Shown: positions 48,993 to 59,286, numbered from the stretch's first letter. The stretch: DNA of 64,000 nucleotides from Chitinophagaceae bacterium (GCA_947454235.1 CANGIY010000014.1:47330-111329); one strand, 5' to 3'. Numbers and translations: made by a program. Notes: generated by a model not told the origin, from the letters alone.

Positions 48993-50780
48993 ATGAAGAA
49001 ATCTTTTATTCAAGTTATAACCCTCGCCGCCGGATTATTCCTGATGGCATCAAACCTTGCGAACGCCGATGCTAAAAAGCATTCTAAGGCTGAAATGGTG
49101 AAAGAAATGTTGCGGGAAAAATCGTTTCATAAAATATCAGAGTCTGACAATGACTCGGAAGAGGTACGGGAGCGTATGACAACCTTCGACCAACGCCTCA
49201 CCCGCAATGCTGTGGGTGCATCAGAGGCTGAAGTGTCGATTGCTGTCAGCCCCAATGATAGCAGCCACTTGGTAGCAAGTTGTATGGCCTATACGAGTGC
49301 TTCAAGTCCACTTGCATTTCCTATTTACTACTCAAGCAATGGCGGAACCACCTGGACGCAAGCTACATTTAACAGCGTGACTATCCATGGTGCTGATTTC
49401 CCTGGTATGGCCATAGCCGGTGGTGGAGATCCTGTTTTTGCATGGGATAAAAATGGCAGACTTTATTTTGGTTGGATATACCTTTCAGCTAATTTCTCTT
49501 CGTTAGATACGGCTTACTTTACACTCAATTGGGCATATTCTGATGACAATGGTGCAACTTGGAATATCAAGCCTAATCACTTTGTAGGTAGGGGTGTCTT
49601 GAATGCATCAACAGGCGATGTTTATAATATGTTTGACGGTATTACTGATAGAGAATGGTTTGCTGTTGATAACAGCGGTGGCGCATTTCAAGGGCATTTA
49701 TACAGCAGTTTTGTTTGTTTCCCTCCGGGCTCGGCTGCTGCATATGAAGGCGTGAAAACTTTAGTACCTGGAGTCGATACTTTTGGAGCTGCGGTACATG
49801 CTTACAATGGATCTTCTCAATTTGGTAATGTTGAGGTAGATAGAACCGGTCGTTTGCACATGAGTTTCGCTGACCTTGATTCTAATTTCGTGGGACACGT
49901 TTCTTCAACTGACGGTGGAGCAACATTTGGTGCAGCGACTGTTGTGGGTAGGGGCTCTGTGCTTTTCCCTCAATCGAGTACATTTGTTTTTCATAACCGT
50001 GAAAATGCTGCTGTAAATATGGCAGTTGATGGAGCTACCGGTACGGGTAATAATGTACATGTAGTGTGGAGTGATTTCCCTTCTGGTCCGGTAGCTTATT
50101 CATGTTACGCCCATTCAACCGATGGTGGAGCAACTTGGAGTACACCCGACACTTTGAACAGTTATTTTGGTGGTAAATCGACTTTAATGCCAACGGTAGC
50201 AGCGGAGGGTAATAATGTTGCCATTTCATTTACTGCAAATACCGGTGTTGATTCAGCCTGGTATTATCACATGGGTTCAACGGATAACGGAAGCACTTTT
50301 ACGGGCCCTGTATTGGCATCAGCATTGCCAACCCGATACCATACTATAGGTGCAAATAGTTCTTCAAGCAATTTGTTCTTTGGCGACTACAATCGTTCAG
50401 TGCGCAAGTCGTGCCAGGTTTATGCATTGTGGAGCGATGGCAGAACCAGCCGCCCGCTTGTTTATTTTGCCAAGCAAGATTTTTGTCGTTTGGGTATCAA
50501 CGAACTTACTGCCATTAACAGCGGAATTAAACTCGTTAATATTTACCCTAACCCTGCAGTGAACGACCTGACCTTAAAAATCGAGTCTAACGAAGGTGCA
50601 AAAGTCAGTATTGATGTTTTGGATTTGAATGGCAAGTTGTTGATGAGTCAAAAAGAACAAATTTCTAAAGGAACAAATATGGTTACAATACCAGTGAATG
50701 CACTACATGCCGGCAACTACGTAGTAAGTGTAAATACTGAAGCAGGCCAGATAGCTACCAGGGTAATTACTATTCAATAA
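48993..50780 (+). CDS. BNR/sialidase-like repeat protein with T9SS C-terminal sorting domain
   Basis: Asp-box-like SSNGGTTWTQ, SDDNGATWN, STDGGATF, STDGGATWS; C-terminal IYPNPAVNDLTLKIES...GNYVVSVNTEAGQIATRVITIQ. Confidence 0.87.
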   Translation: MKKSFIQVITLAAGLFLMASNLANADAKKHSKAEMVKEMLREKSFHKISESDNDSEEVRERMTTFDQRLTRNAVGASEAEVSIAVSPNDSSHLVASCMAYTSASSPLAFPIYYSSNGGTTWTQATFNSVTIHGADFPGMAIAGGGDPVFAWDKNGRLYFGWIYLSANFSSLDTAYFTLNWAYSDDNGATWNIKPNHFVGRGVLNASTGDVYNMFDGITDREWFAVDNSGGAFQGHLYSSFVCFPPGSAAAYEGVKTLVPGVDTFGAAVHAYNGSSQFGNVEVDRTGRLHMSFADLDSNFVGHVSSTDGGATFGAATVVGRGSVLFPQSSTFVFHNRENAAVNMAVDGATGTGNNVHVVWSDFPSGPVAYSCYAHSTDGGATWSTPDTLNSYFGGKSTLMPTVAAEGNNVAISFTANTGVDSAWYYHMGSTDNGSTFTGPVLASALPTRYHTIGANSSSSNLFFGDYNRSVRKSCQVYALWSDGRTSRPLVYFAKQDFCRLGINELTAINSGIKLVNIYPNPAVNDLTLKIESNEGAKVSIDVLDLNGKLLMSQKEQISKGTNMVTIPVNALHAGNYVVSVNTEAGQIATRVITIQ

Positions 50781-50804
50781 TAATAGTTTTTCGTTTTATG
50801 ATAG

Positions 50805-50830
50805 AGGCGTGCCAAAAGCGCGCCTTTATT
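50805..50830 (+). terminator. Rho-independent terminator
   Basis: AGGCGTGC-CAAAA-GCGCGCCTTTATT. Confidence 0.6.
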
Positions 50831-50891
50831 ATTTGACATTTGTCAAGCCCCGATTCAGTCTTGCAATTACAAAATCAACTACTTTAGCATT

Positions 50892-52226
50892 ATGGAAAAT
50901 ACTGTTACCAGTGGGGTAGTGCAATCATCAGACAAAAAAACACATCGTGCATGGGCAATGTACGATTGGGCTAATTCGGCTTATAATCTGGTAATTACAT
51001 CCACCATCTTCCCTATTTACTATGAGGCGGTAACTGCTTCAAGCGATAAAAGTGGGGGCGATATTGTTTCCTTTTTTGGACTGAGAATCAAAAATTCATC
51101 ACTTTTCGATTATTCAATTGCAAGTGCGTATTTGGTGATTGCTTTGCTTTCGCCCATACTTTCTTCCATTGCCGATTATAAAGGCAATAAGAAATTGTTC
51201 ATGCAGATTTTCTGCTATTTGGGTTCTATAGCCTGCTGCATGTTGTACTTTTTCGATAAAAATACACTGGAATTGGGTGTTGTATCATCAGCACTGGCGG
51301 CGATAGGGTATTGTGGCAGCCTGGTGTTTTACAACTCTTACTTGCCTGAAATAGCTCTGCCGCACGAACGCGATAAAGTGAGCGCAATGGGTTTTTCTTA
51401 CGGGTATATCGGTAGTGTGATATTGCAAATAGTTTGTTTCATCTTTGTGTTGAAACCTCAATTTTTTGGCATCACAGATGGTACTTTTCCCGCGCGATTG
51501 TCATTTTTATTAGTAGGTATCTGGTGGATGGCATTTGCACAGATAACATTTGCAAAGATGCCTAAAGGCGTTGCTGCAGCCCAGGACAAAGCGCACAATT
51601 TGCTGGTCAACGGGTTTCACGAACTGGCAAAAGTGTGGCAACAGCTTAAAAAGTTAAGTGTACTGAAAAAATTTTTAGGTGCTTTCTTTTTCTACAGTAT
51701 GGGTGTTCAAACAGTTATGCTCGCTGCAACATTATTTGGTAAAAAGGAGCTTCATCTGGAATCAGGGCAATTAATTGCAACCATTCTTATTATTCAATTA
51801 GTTGCAATTGCAGGGGCGGTAATCATGGCGCGTTTGTCTGAAAAACTAGGCAACCTCGTGGTTTTATTAATGACCGTTTTTATTTGGATTGGTGCTTGCA
51901 TTGCAGCCTATTATGTGTATTCAGCTACAGGATTTTACATTCTTGCTGCAGTGGTGGGAATCGTCATGGGGGGCATCCAAAGCCTGAGCAGAAGCACATA
52001 TTCTAAACTAATGCCTGTAACCCATGACACGGCTTCGTTTTTTAGTTTTTACGATGTCACTGAAAAAATAGCTATTGTTATTGGTATGGCTACATTCGGA
52101 AAAATTGACGAATTGATGAATATGCGTGTGGCAATTCTGGCATTGATTTCGTTCTTCCTGGTGGGAGCATTTATTCTGGCACGGGCTCAAATGTTGTTCA
52201 AAAAGCAACAAGTTACAGCGAATTAA
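50892..52226 (+). CDS. MFS transporter, UMF1/Atg22-like family
   Basis: AWAMYDWANSAYNLVITSTIFPIYYEAVT; GGIQSLSRSTYSKLMP. Confidence 0.92.
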   Translation: MENTVTSGVVQSSDKKTHRAWAMYDWANSAYNLVITSTIFPIYYEAVTASSDKSGGDIVSFFGLRIKNSSLFDYSIASAYLVIALLSPILSSIADYKGNKKLFMQIFCYLGSIACCMLYFFDKNTLELGVVSSALAAIGYCGSLVFYNSYLPEIALPHERDKVSAMGFSYGYIGSVILQIVCFIFVLKPQFFGITDGTFPARLSFLLVGIWWMAFAQITFAKMPKGVAAAQDKAHNLLVNGFHELAKVWQQLKKLSVLKKFLGAFFFYSMGVQTVMLAATLFGKKELHLESGQLIATILIIQLVAIAGAVIMARLSEKLGNLVVLLMTVFIWIGACIAAYYVYSATGFYILAAVVGIVMGGIQSLSRSTYSKLMPVTHDTASFFSFYDVTEKIAIVIGMATFGKIDELMNMRVAILALISFFLVGAFILARAQMLFKKQQVTAN

Positions 52227-52363
52227 CTGCTTTGTGGTTGTGATTGAATGCGTATCACTTCAAAATAAACTGTTAACTTAGTTTGTTTTCTGGCTGTTCG
52301 CAAATATCCATCTCAAAAAAATAATGAATTTTGAAATCGAATTTTTACTTTTGACGTTTCATT

Positions 52364-53113
52364 ATGCTTAACGGAAAGAAGATTGTCATCGTTTTACCGG
52401 CTTACAATGCTGCTAAGACCCTCGAACGTACCTATAACGAAATTCCATTTGATATAGTTGACGAAGTTGTACTTGTTGATGATAACAGTAAAGACGAAAC
52501 TGTTCAGGAAGGCAAACGCCTTGGCATTAGGCACATTATCAAGCATGAGGTAAACAAGGGCTATGGCGGCAACCAAAAGAGCTGTTATAGGAAAGCACTT
52601 GAGCTAGGTGCTGATATTGTAATTATGTTACACCCCGATTACCAATACACTCCTTTGTTGATAACTGCAATGTCTTCAATCATTGCCAACGGACTTTATC
52701 CTGTGGTGCTGGCGTCCAGGATTTTGGGTAAAGGTGCATTGAAAGGTGGTATGCCAATGTATAAATACATAGCAAACCGTTTCCTTACTTGGTTTGAAAA
52801 TGTAATGATCAGCCAGAAGTTAAGCGAATACCACACTGGTTACCGCGCTTTCTCTGCTGAAGTTATTCGCTCAATTGACTTTTCGCATAACAGCGACGAC
52901 TTCGTTTTTGATAACGAAATGCTCTCTCAAATTGTGATGAATGATTTCGAGATTGCAGAAGTGACTTGTCCTACAAAATACTTTAAAGAAGCATCAAGCA
53001 TCAATTTTAGCCGGAGTATGAAATACGGCAGGGGAGTGCTTAGGGTTTCTATGATTCACCGTTTCCACAAGTGGGGAATCTTTAAATCAAACCTCTACAA
53101 CAAACCGGCTTAA
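52364..53113 (+). CDS. Family 2 glycosyltransferase (DPM1-like)
   Basis: IVLPAYNAAKTLERTYNEIP..VDEVVLVDDNSKDETVQ; VIMLHPDYQYTP; YHTGYRAFSAEV. Confidence 0.92.
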   Translation: MLNGKKIVIVLPAYNAAKTLERTYNEIPFDIVDEVVLVDDNSKDETVQEGKRLGIRHIIKHEVNKGYGGNQKSCYRKALELGADIVIMLHPDYQYTPLLITAMSSIIANGLYPVVLASRILGKGALKGGMPMYKYIANRFLTWFENVMISQKLSEYHTGYRAFSAEVIRSIDFSHNSDDFVFDNEMLSQIVMNDFEIAEVTCPTKYFKEASSINFSRSMKYGRGVLRVSMIHRFHKWGIFKSNLYNKPA

Positions 53114-53138
53114 TTGAGCCGCAAACATATTTGAGTTG

Positions 53139-53164
53139 AAGCCTAGGTTTTCCTGGGCTTTTTC
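53139..53164 (+). terminator. Rho-independent terminator of the glycosyltransferase gene, overlapping the 3' end of the convergent CDS
   Basis: AAGCCTAGG-TTTT-CCTGGGCTTTTTC; contains the minus-strand stop codon at 53143-53145. Confidence 0.65.
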
Positions 53165-54408
53165 TTTGCAGCAGGGAATAGAATGTTGTTGAGAATAAGT
53201 CTGTAGCCCGGAGAATTTGGGTGCAGTTTTAAATCAGTTGGGTCTTCACCCACAATGTGCTGATAGTCTTCAGGATCGTGACCACCAAAGAACGACCACG
53301 TACCCTTTCCGTATTCACCGTGAATGTAGCGAGCCTCATCAGCGGCTTTATTCTCACCCATAATCAGCACGCTACTTTTAAGCGTCGATTTTCTGAATGC
53401 GGTCGATTGACCCATAAAGCCTTTGATGGTGGTTGTATGATTCTGACACAACATAGCAGGAACAGGGTCGAATTTGGCAGAGAAAGTGAACAAAGAGAAA
53501 TAGTCTGTTTCCTTTGCCATGTGTCTGAAATCGGTGTTGTCAATGTCTGACTTGCGGTAAACGTAGGGATTAGTTACCAATTGGAAGTCTTTGAATGCGA
53601 AGCACTTAGAATAATTGAGTTTTGATTGGGCATTGGGGTCAATAGGGTCGCCGTCAAATTGTTCAGTGCAAATATCAGCACCTTCAGCCGCCAGTGCAAT
53701 ATCATAACTATCGGGTGCCGAACACATCGCAAATAAGAAACCGCCACCTGCCACAAAATCCCTGATTTTCTTAGCCACAGCCAGTTTCAGTTGAGATACC
53801 TTTTTGAAGCCGTGCTTCGCGGCCATTGCCTCAATGGTTTTCTGGTCGTTCTGGTACCATGTCGCATTATGGAAGCCTGCCCAGAATTTGCCATACTGCC
53901 CTGTAAAGTCTTCGTGGTGCAGGTGTAGCCAGTCGTACTTAGGTAAGTCATCGCCTAAAACCTCATCGTCATACACTTTCTCAAACGGAATCTCGGCGTA
54001 GTCTAACGCCATGGTTACTGCATCATCCCATGGTTCTTTGTTGGGTGGGGTATAAACTGCGATCTTGGGTGCTTTTTCCAGTTTTATCAGGTCGCCGTTA
54101 AAATCAGGATTGGCGATTTCGGTCAAGATTGCACTGTATTTTGAGTCGCTGATTTCTTCGAAACTCACACCACGTAACTTGCACATACGTACATAAGATT
54201 CAGCATCATCAAGCACAAAACTGCCGCCTCGGTAATTAATGAGCCATTCAACAGTCATTCCGTTTTTAAGCGCTGCATAGGCTATGCCATACGCCTTAAG
54301 GTGTTGCGCCTGGCTTTCGGCATCCATAGGTATAAAAAGCCTTGACGCCTGAACCTCGGTCGTGAAAAAGAAAACTAACCCTGTGAGCAATGCGAGAAAC
54401 GCTTTCAT
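53143..54408 (-). CDS. Secreted protein of the family often auto-annotated 'asparagine synthetase B' in Bacteroidota; true function unknown
   Basis: Signal peptide; LFIPMDAESQAQHLKAYGIAYAALKNGMTVEWLINYRGGSF; FVAGGGFLFAMCSAPDSYDIALAAEG. Confidence 0.7.
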   Translation of the reverse strand: MKAFLALLTGLVFFFTTEVQASRLFIPMDAESQAQHLKAYGIAYAALKNGMTVEWLINYRGGSFVLDDAESYVRMCKLRGVSFEEISDSKYSAILTEIANPDFNGDLIKLEKAPKIAVYTPPNKEPWDDAVTMALDYAEIPFEKVYDDEVLGDDLPKYDWLHLHHEDFTGQYGKFWAGFHNATWYQNDQKTIEAMAAKHGFKKVSQLKLAVAKKIRDFVAGGGFLFAMCSAPDSYDIALAAEGADICTEQFDGDPIDPNAQSKLNYSKCFAFKDFQLVTNPYVYRKSDIDNTDFRHMAKETDYFSLFTFSAKFDPVPAMLCQNHTTTIKGFMGQSTAFRKSTLKSSVLIMGENKAADEARYIHGEYGKGTWSFFGGHDPEDYQHIVGEDPTDLKLHPNSPGYRLILNNILFPAAKKKPRKT

Positions 54409-54542
54409 AAAAAATCAATGTGGCTGTAAATTATTTAAAAAACTGTGCCTGCCGTTTAAAATCGTTTTTTTTAACAAAAACCAACCTCCCATAGTGTTAA
54501 TAAAACGTGTTTATAACGTTCTTTTTATGCAAAGTGTTTCCC

Positions 54543-54550
54543 TATTTTTG
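54543..54550 (+). promoter_or_regulatory. Candidate Bacteroidota -7 element (TATTTTTG)
   Basis: TAnnTTTG match 37 nt upstream of the 54588 start. Confidence 0.4.
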
Positions 54551-54587
54551 CAAGTAAGGCAACCTCGTATCCGGGTTGTAGTTAACT

Positions 54588-55808
54588 ATGAAGCATCGTG
54601 TTGTAATTACGGGTATTGGTATATACTCGTGCATCGGAAAAGATATTGATACTGTTCGCCAATCGTTGTACGATGGCAAAAGTGGTATCATATATGACGC
54701 ACCACGTAAAGAGTCAGGATACAGGAGCGCACTCACAGGTTTCGTAGAAGATCCGGATTTAAAGCCTTTCCTCGGCAGGCGCGAGCGCATGGGAATGGGG
54801 CAACCTGCAATGTATGCCTACATGTCAACCCGTCAGGCTATTGAACAGGCAAAAATGGATGTCGATTTTTTCGATAAAAATGAAACTGGTATCATATTCG
54901 GTAACGATAGCACTGCCGGTGCTGTAACCGAAACGGTTGATAAGGCACGCAGAAAGAAAGACAATACGCTTATTGGCAGTGGCGATATTTTCCAGAATAT
55001 GAATTGCACCGTAAACATGAACCTATCAACTATCTACAAGTTGAAGGGTATCAATTTTACATTGAGTGCGGCATGTGCATCGGGTTCACACTCTATAGGA
55101 ATGGGCTATTTTCTCATTCAACAAGGCTGGCAGGAACGCATTATTTGCGGCGGTGCACAAGAAATCAACGCTTATGCAATGGGCAGTTTTGACGGTCTCA
55201 GTGCTTTTTCTGTTCGGGAAAATGTGCCTACAAAAGCGTCGCGCCCTTTCGATCGCGACCGTGACGGACTTATTCCTTCGGGCGGTGCAGCAACCGTTAT
55301 TCTAGAGTCATTAGAGTCGGCACAAAGAAGGGGAGCGCCTATTTTGGGCGAAGTAATTGGTTACGGTTTTTCGTCAAATGGCGACCATATTTCAAATCCT
55401 AGTCTGGATGGGCAATTGCGCTCGTTGAATATGGCAATTGCACAAGCAGGAGTAAATATCAGCGATATTGATTACATTAACGCTCATGCAACATCAACAC
55501 CTGCGGGCGACGCCATAGAAGCGCGTGCACTGGGTGAAGTGCTGGGTAATAAGATACCAGTAAGCTCAACCAAATCAATGACAGGACATGAGTGCTGGAT
55601 GGCAGGTGCAAGTGAAATTGTGTACAGCCTTTTAATGATGCACAACGACTTTATTGCACCCAATATCAATTTTGAAAACCCCGATGAAGATTCGGCAAAA
55701 ATCAATGTTGTTGCTAAAACACAGACACACAAAATTGATTGTTTCCTTTCCAACTCATTTGGTTTTGGTGGTACCAATTCAACATTGATTGTCAGGAAGT
55801 TTAAATAG
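54588..55808 (+). CDS. Beta-ketoacyl-ACP synthase family protein (FabF/FabB-like)
   Basis: VVITGIGIYSCIG, SAACASGSHSIGMG, YINAHATSTPAGDAIEARAL, STKSMTGHECWMAGASE, SNSFGFGGTNSTLIV. Confidence 0.93.
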   Translation: MKHRVVITGIGIYSCIGKDIDTVRQSLYDGKSGIIYDAPRKESGYRSALTGFVEDPDLKPFLGRRERMGMGQPAMYAYMSTRQAIEQAKMDVDFFDKNETGIIFGNDSTAGAVTETVDKARRKKDNTLIGSGDIFQNMNCTVNMNLSTIYKLKGINFTLSAACASGSHSIGMGYFLIQQGWQERIICGGAQEINAYAMGSFDGLSAFSVRENVPTKASRPFDRDRDGLIPSGGAATVILESLESAQRRGAPILGEVIGYGFSSNGDHISNPSLDGQLRSLNMAIAQAGVNISDIDYINAHATSTPAGDAIEARALGEVLGNKIPVSSTKSMTGHECWMAGASEIVYSLLMMHNDFIAPNINFENPDEDSAKINVVAKTQTHKIDCFLSNSFGFGGTNSTLIVRKFK

Positions 55809-55868
55809 GGTATTTTATTTCTTAATTCAATCAATTCATTCGGTTTCCGAAAGCAAAATCATTCAATC

Positions 55869-56570
55869 TTGGCTACAACTCTTTACCTCATTCCGCTGCC
55901 TCTATCGCCTAATAAGCTTGAAGCCTTACCTGCACAGGTGTGGAAGGTGACGGAAATAATCAAGCATTTTTTTGTTGAGGATGTGCGCACTTGCCGCCGT
56001 TTTATCAAAGAGTTACACCCCGCTTTGAATGTTGAACCTATTTTGTTCCAGGAAGTCAACCAACACACCAGCCCGGATAGAAAGGTTTTTAAAGAATGGG
56101 TGAAAGCTGGAGTAGACATTGGCGTGATGAGTGAAGCTGGGTGCCCCGGCATCGCAGACCCCGGTGCGGAGGTAGTTAGTTGGGCGCATGAATTGAGCCT
56201 GAAAGTTGTACCTCTTACCGGACCAAGTTCAATTACGCTGGCACTTATGGCTTCAGGGTTATCAGGACAAAACTTTGCATTCAATGGATACCTGCCTGTA
56301 AAAGAACCTGAACGCAGTAAAAGGATCAAAGAACTGGAACAACATTCGGCTAAAAATCAACAGACCCAGTCATTCATAGAAACTCCCTATCGCAACAATA
56401 ATTTACTGGCTGATTTGCTTAAAAATTGTTCAGCTAATACATTGATTGCCATTGCGCAAGATGTTACCGGAGATAAAGAATGGATAAAGACCAAAACAGT
56501 TGCAGAATGGAAAAAGCAAATTCCAAAACTTGAAAAGTTGCCGACTGTATTTTCGTTGCTGGCGGGCTAA
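55869..56570 (+). CDS. SAM-dependent methyltransferase, RsmI/tetrapyrrole-methylase-like (TTG start)
   Basis: TLYLIPLPLSPN, MSEAGCPGIADPGAEVVSWAHELSLKVVPLTGPSSITLALMASGLSGQNFAFNGYLP. Confidence 0.88.
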   Translation: MATTLYLIPLPLSPNKLEALPAQVWKVTEIIKHFFVEDVRTCRRFIKELHPALNVEPILFQEVNQHTSPDRKVFKEWVKAGVDIGVMSEAGCPGIADPGAEVVSWAHELSLKVVPLTGPSSITLALMASGLSGQNFAFNGYLPVKEPERSKRIKELEQHSAKNQQTQSFIETPYRNNNLLADLLKNCSANTLIAIAQDVTGDKEWIKTKTVAEWKKQIPKLEKLPTVFSLLAG

Positions 56571-56704
56571 ATTCCACACTCAAATAACAGTGCATTGCGC
56601 TGCATTCCGCAGGCTGCATTTTTATTATTATTTTGCAAGCACAAAACACTTTCCGGTACCGAACACTACATGTTTTTTTATCGGAAGCACATCTTAATTA
56701 AAGA

Positions 56705-57655
56705 ATGGCATACACACTCGTAATACATGGCGGAGCAGGCAACATCACTCCTGCAATCATGAATAAAGAACAGGAACAAGAATACACCGAAGGCTTGCAA
56801 GCTGCCTTGGTTGCTGGCAATGCAGTGCTTAAAAATGGCGGTACATCTGTTGATGCTGTTGTTGCTGCTATCTCAGAATTAGAAGACAATCCGATTTTCA
56901 ATGCAGGCAGAGGAGCAGTTTTCACCAAGAAAGGGCTCAATGAAATGGATGCTGCCATCATGGATGGTTCAAATCTGGCTGCAGGTGCTTTGGCTGGTGT
57001 GCGCAACATCAAAAATCCAATTAAACTGGCTCGTGAAGTAATGCTTCATTCAGGTCACGTATTTTTAAGTGGCCCTGGTGCTCAGGAATTTGCCTTGAAA
57101 CAAGGCATAGACATGGCGCCCGATGAGTATTTCTTCAATAAATCAAGGTACGACCAGTGGCTTGAAATACGCGATAGCGATTTTTACCAGCTCGACCATA
57201 AGGAAGATAATTTAAAAGGCGTTGTACCTAACACCGGACATAAATTTGGTACAGTAGGTGCGGTAGCTGTTGATATTCACGGTAATCTCGCGGCAGGTAC
57301 CAGTACCGGCGGTATGACCAACAAAAGGTTCGGAAGGATAGGGGATAGCCCCGTTGTTGGTTCTGGTACTTATGCCAATAACAAAACATGTGCGATTTCA
57401 TGTACAGGTCACGGAGAGTTTTTCCTGAGAGCTGTTGTAGCGTACGATGTTTCTTGCCTTATGGAGTACCGCGGACTTTCGTTGCAAGAAGCTTGCAATG
57501 TGGTTGTTCGTGAAAAATTAGTGGCTATGGGCGGCGAAGGCGGTTTGATAGCTGTTGATGCAAAAGGTAATTACGATTTTTGTTTCAACTCCAATGGTAT
57601 GTACCGCGGTATGATGAATCACTTGGGCGAACAAGTCGTTGCATTTTATAAATAA
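56705..57655 (+). CDS. Isoaspartyl peptidase/L-asparaginase (Ntn hydrolase)
   Basis: VIHGGAGNI, ELEDNPIFNAGRGAVF, HKFGTVGAVAVDIHGNLAAGTSTGGMTNKRFGRIGDSPVVGSGTYA. Confidence 0.94.
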   Translation: MAYTLVIHGGAGNITPAIMNKEQEQEYTEGLQAALVAGNAVLKNGGTSVDAVVAAISELEDNPIFNAGRGAVFTKKGLNEMDAAIMDGSNLAAGALAGVRNIKNPIKLAREVMLHSGHVFLSGPGAQEFALKQGIDMAPDEYFFNKSRYDQWLEIRDSDFYQLDHKEDNLKGVVPNTGHKFGTVGAVAVDIHGNLAAGTSTGGMTNKRFGRIGDSPVVGSGTYANNKTCAISCTGHGEFFLRAVVAYDVSCLMEYRGLSLQEACNVVVREKLVAMGGEGGLIAVDAKGNYDFCFNSNGMYRGMMNHLGEQVVAFYK

Positions 57656-57753
57656 TTACTCAGTTACCTATAGATTACAGCTATAAGCTGTTTGAAGTTT
57701 TAAGCATTGAAAATCTATCCTACGGGGATATTTTCGCCAAAAAATTGAACAAA

Positions 57754-58209
57754 ATGAAAGTAATGATCATCATGGGGTCAAAGTCTGACGAAGGTGTTAT
57801 GTCAGAATGCAGTACTTGGCTCAACTGGTTTGGTATTGAAAATGAAATGGTTGTAGCATCTGCACACCGTAACCCCGATATGGTTCGCGAACTCATGGTA
57901 ACTGCAAAAGAAAAAGGCTTTGGTGCAGTTGTAGCTGCCGCAGGAATGGCTGCTGCATTACCGGGCGTTTGTTCAGCATATACTTCACTGCCTGTTTTAG
58001 GCGTTCCTTTAGAAGGTGGTTTGCCGGGTGGTATCGATGCACTGTACAGCATTGTTCAAATGCCTGCAGGATTGCCAGTTGGAACCTTGGCGGTAGGCAA
58101 AGCCGGAGCCAGGAATGCTGCTGTTTTGTGTGCCCGTATGTTCGCTCTCACCGACAGCCGCCTTGCTGCTAAAGTGGAAGAGTTCAAAAGTCAAGGTTAC
58201 AAAATTTAA
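57754..58209 (+). CDS. purE: 5-(carboxyamino)imidazole ribonucleotide mutase
   Basis: MIIMGSKSDEGVM, VASAHRNPDMV, VVAAAGMAAALPGVCSAYTSLPVLGVPLEGGLPGGIDALYSIVQMPAGLPVGTLAVGKAGARNAAVL. Confidence 0.96.
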   Translation: MKVMIIMGSKSDEGVMSECSTWLNWFGIENEMVVASAHRNPDMVRELMVTAKEKGFGAVVAAAGMAAALPGVCSAYTSLPVLGVPLEGGLPGGIDALYSIVQMPAGLPVGTLAVGKAGARNAAVLCARMFALTDSRLAAKVEEFKSQGYKI

Positions 58210-58260
58210 TACTGAAGTCATTTTACTCAACTATATTCAACCCAATTAAATAGTACCCGT

Positions 58261-59286
58261 TTGGACGAAATCATCATAAATCTCGATTCAGTTAATCCCA
58301 TAGAGTTTTTTGGGGTTAATAATGCTAAGTTCGATATCCTCAAAAAGAGGTACCCTACTTTGAAAATACTGGGTCGCGGTACTCAGGTTAAGATAGCGGG
58401 GCACCCCAACGAAGTGATGGTAGCCCAAACGAAAATCAACCAAATCATCCAGTTTCTGGAACGAAATGGTCATTTGTCGGAAAACTATTTTTCAAAGATT
58501 ATTGGAGAAGAAGAGGGCGAAAGCGTTAAGGAAGATTTAGCCAACAACGATATTTTAGTTTTTGGTCCAAACGGGAAAGTAATCAGGGCAAAGACTGCCA
58601 ATCAGAAACTGATGGCGGCTGCGTCTGAAAAAAATGATATCTTATTTGCTATTGGCCCTGCCGGTACGGGTAAAACATACACGGCAGTGGCTTTGGCAGT
58701 TCGTGCATTGAAGAACAAAACAGTGCGCAAAATCATTCTCACACGTCCGGCAGTTGAGGCGGGCGAGAATCTCGGTTTTTTGCCCGGCGATTTAAAAGAG
58801 AAAATCGATCCGTACCTGCGTCCATTGTATGATGCATTGGATGACATGATACCTACCGACAAGCTCAACTATTACATGACCAACCGCATCATAGAAATTG
58901 CGCCTTTGGCATACATGCGTGGTCGTACCCTCGACAATGCCTTTATCATTCTCGATGAAGCACAAAACACCACCGACTTACAACTTAAAATGTTCCTTAC
59001 CCGTATTGGCCCATCAGCGAAAGCGGTGATTACAGGCGATTTAAGCCAGGTCGATTTACCAAAGAACCAACGTTCAGGTTTGATACGTTCCTCAAAAATT
59101 CTACAGAACATTGAAGGGATCGCATTCATTCACCTCGACGAAGCCGACGTTGTGCGCCATAGACTGGTTAAACACATCATTCGCGCATACGACAAAGCCC
59201 AGGCGCAAGAAGACGAACAAAAGGCCCGCGACAAAAAAGAACAACAAGAGCGCTACAACAACCGCGACCAAGGTCAGCAATCGTAG
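58261..59286 (+). CDS. phoH: PhoH family ATPase (TTG start)
   Basis: FAIGPAGTGKTYTAVALAVRALK, ILTRPAVEAGENLGFLPGDLKEKIDPYLRPLYDAL, FIILDEAQNTTDLQLKMFLTRIG. Confidence 0.95.
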   Translation: MDEIIINLDSVNPIEFFGVNNAKFDILKKRYPTLKILGRGTQVKIAGHPNEVMVAQTKINQIIQFLERNGHLSENYFSKIIGEEEGESVKEDLANNDILVFGPNGKVIRAKTANQKLMAAASEKNDILFAIGPAGTGKTYTAVALAVRALKNKTVRKIILTRPAVEAGENLGFLPGDLKEKIDPYLRPLYDALDDMIPTDKLNYYMTNRIIEIAPLAYMRGRTLDNAFIILDEAQNTTDLQLKMFLTRIGPSAKAVITGDLSQVDLPKNQRSGLIRSSKILQNIEGIAFIHLDEADVVRHRLVKHIIRAYDKAQAQEDEQKARDKKEQQERYNNRDQGQQS

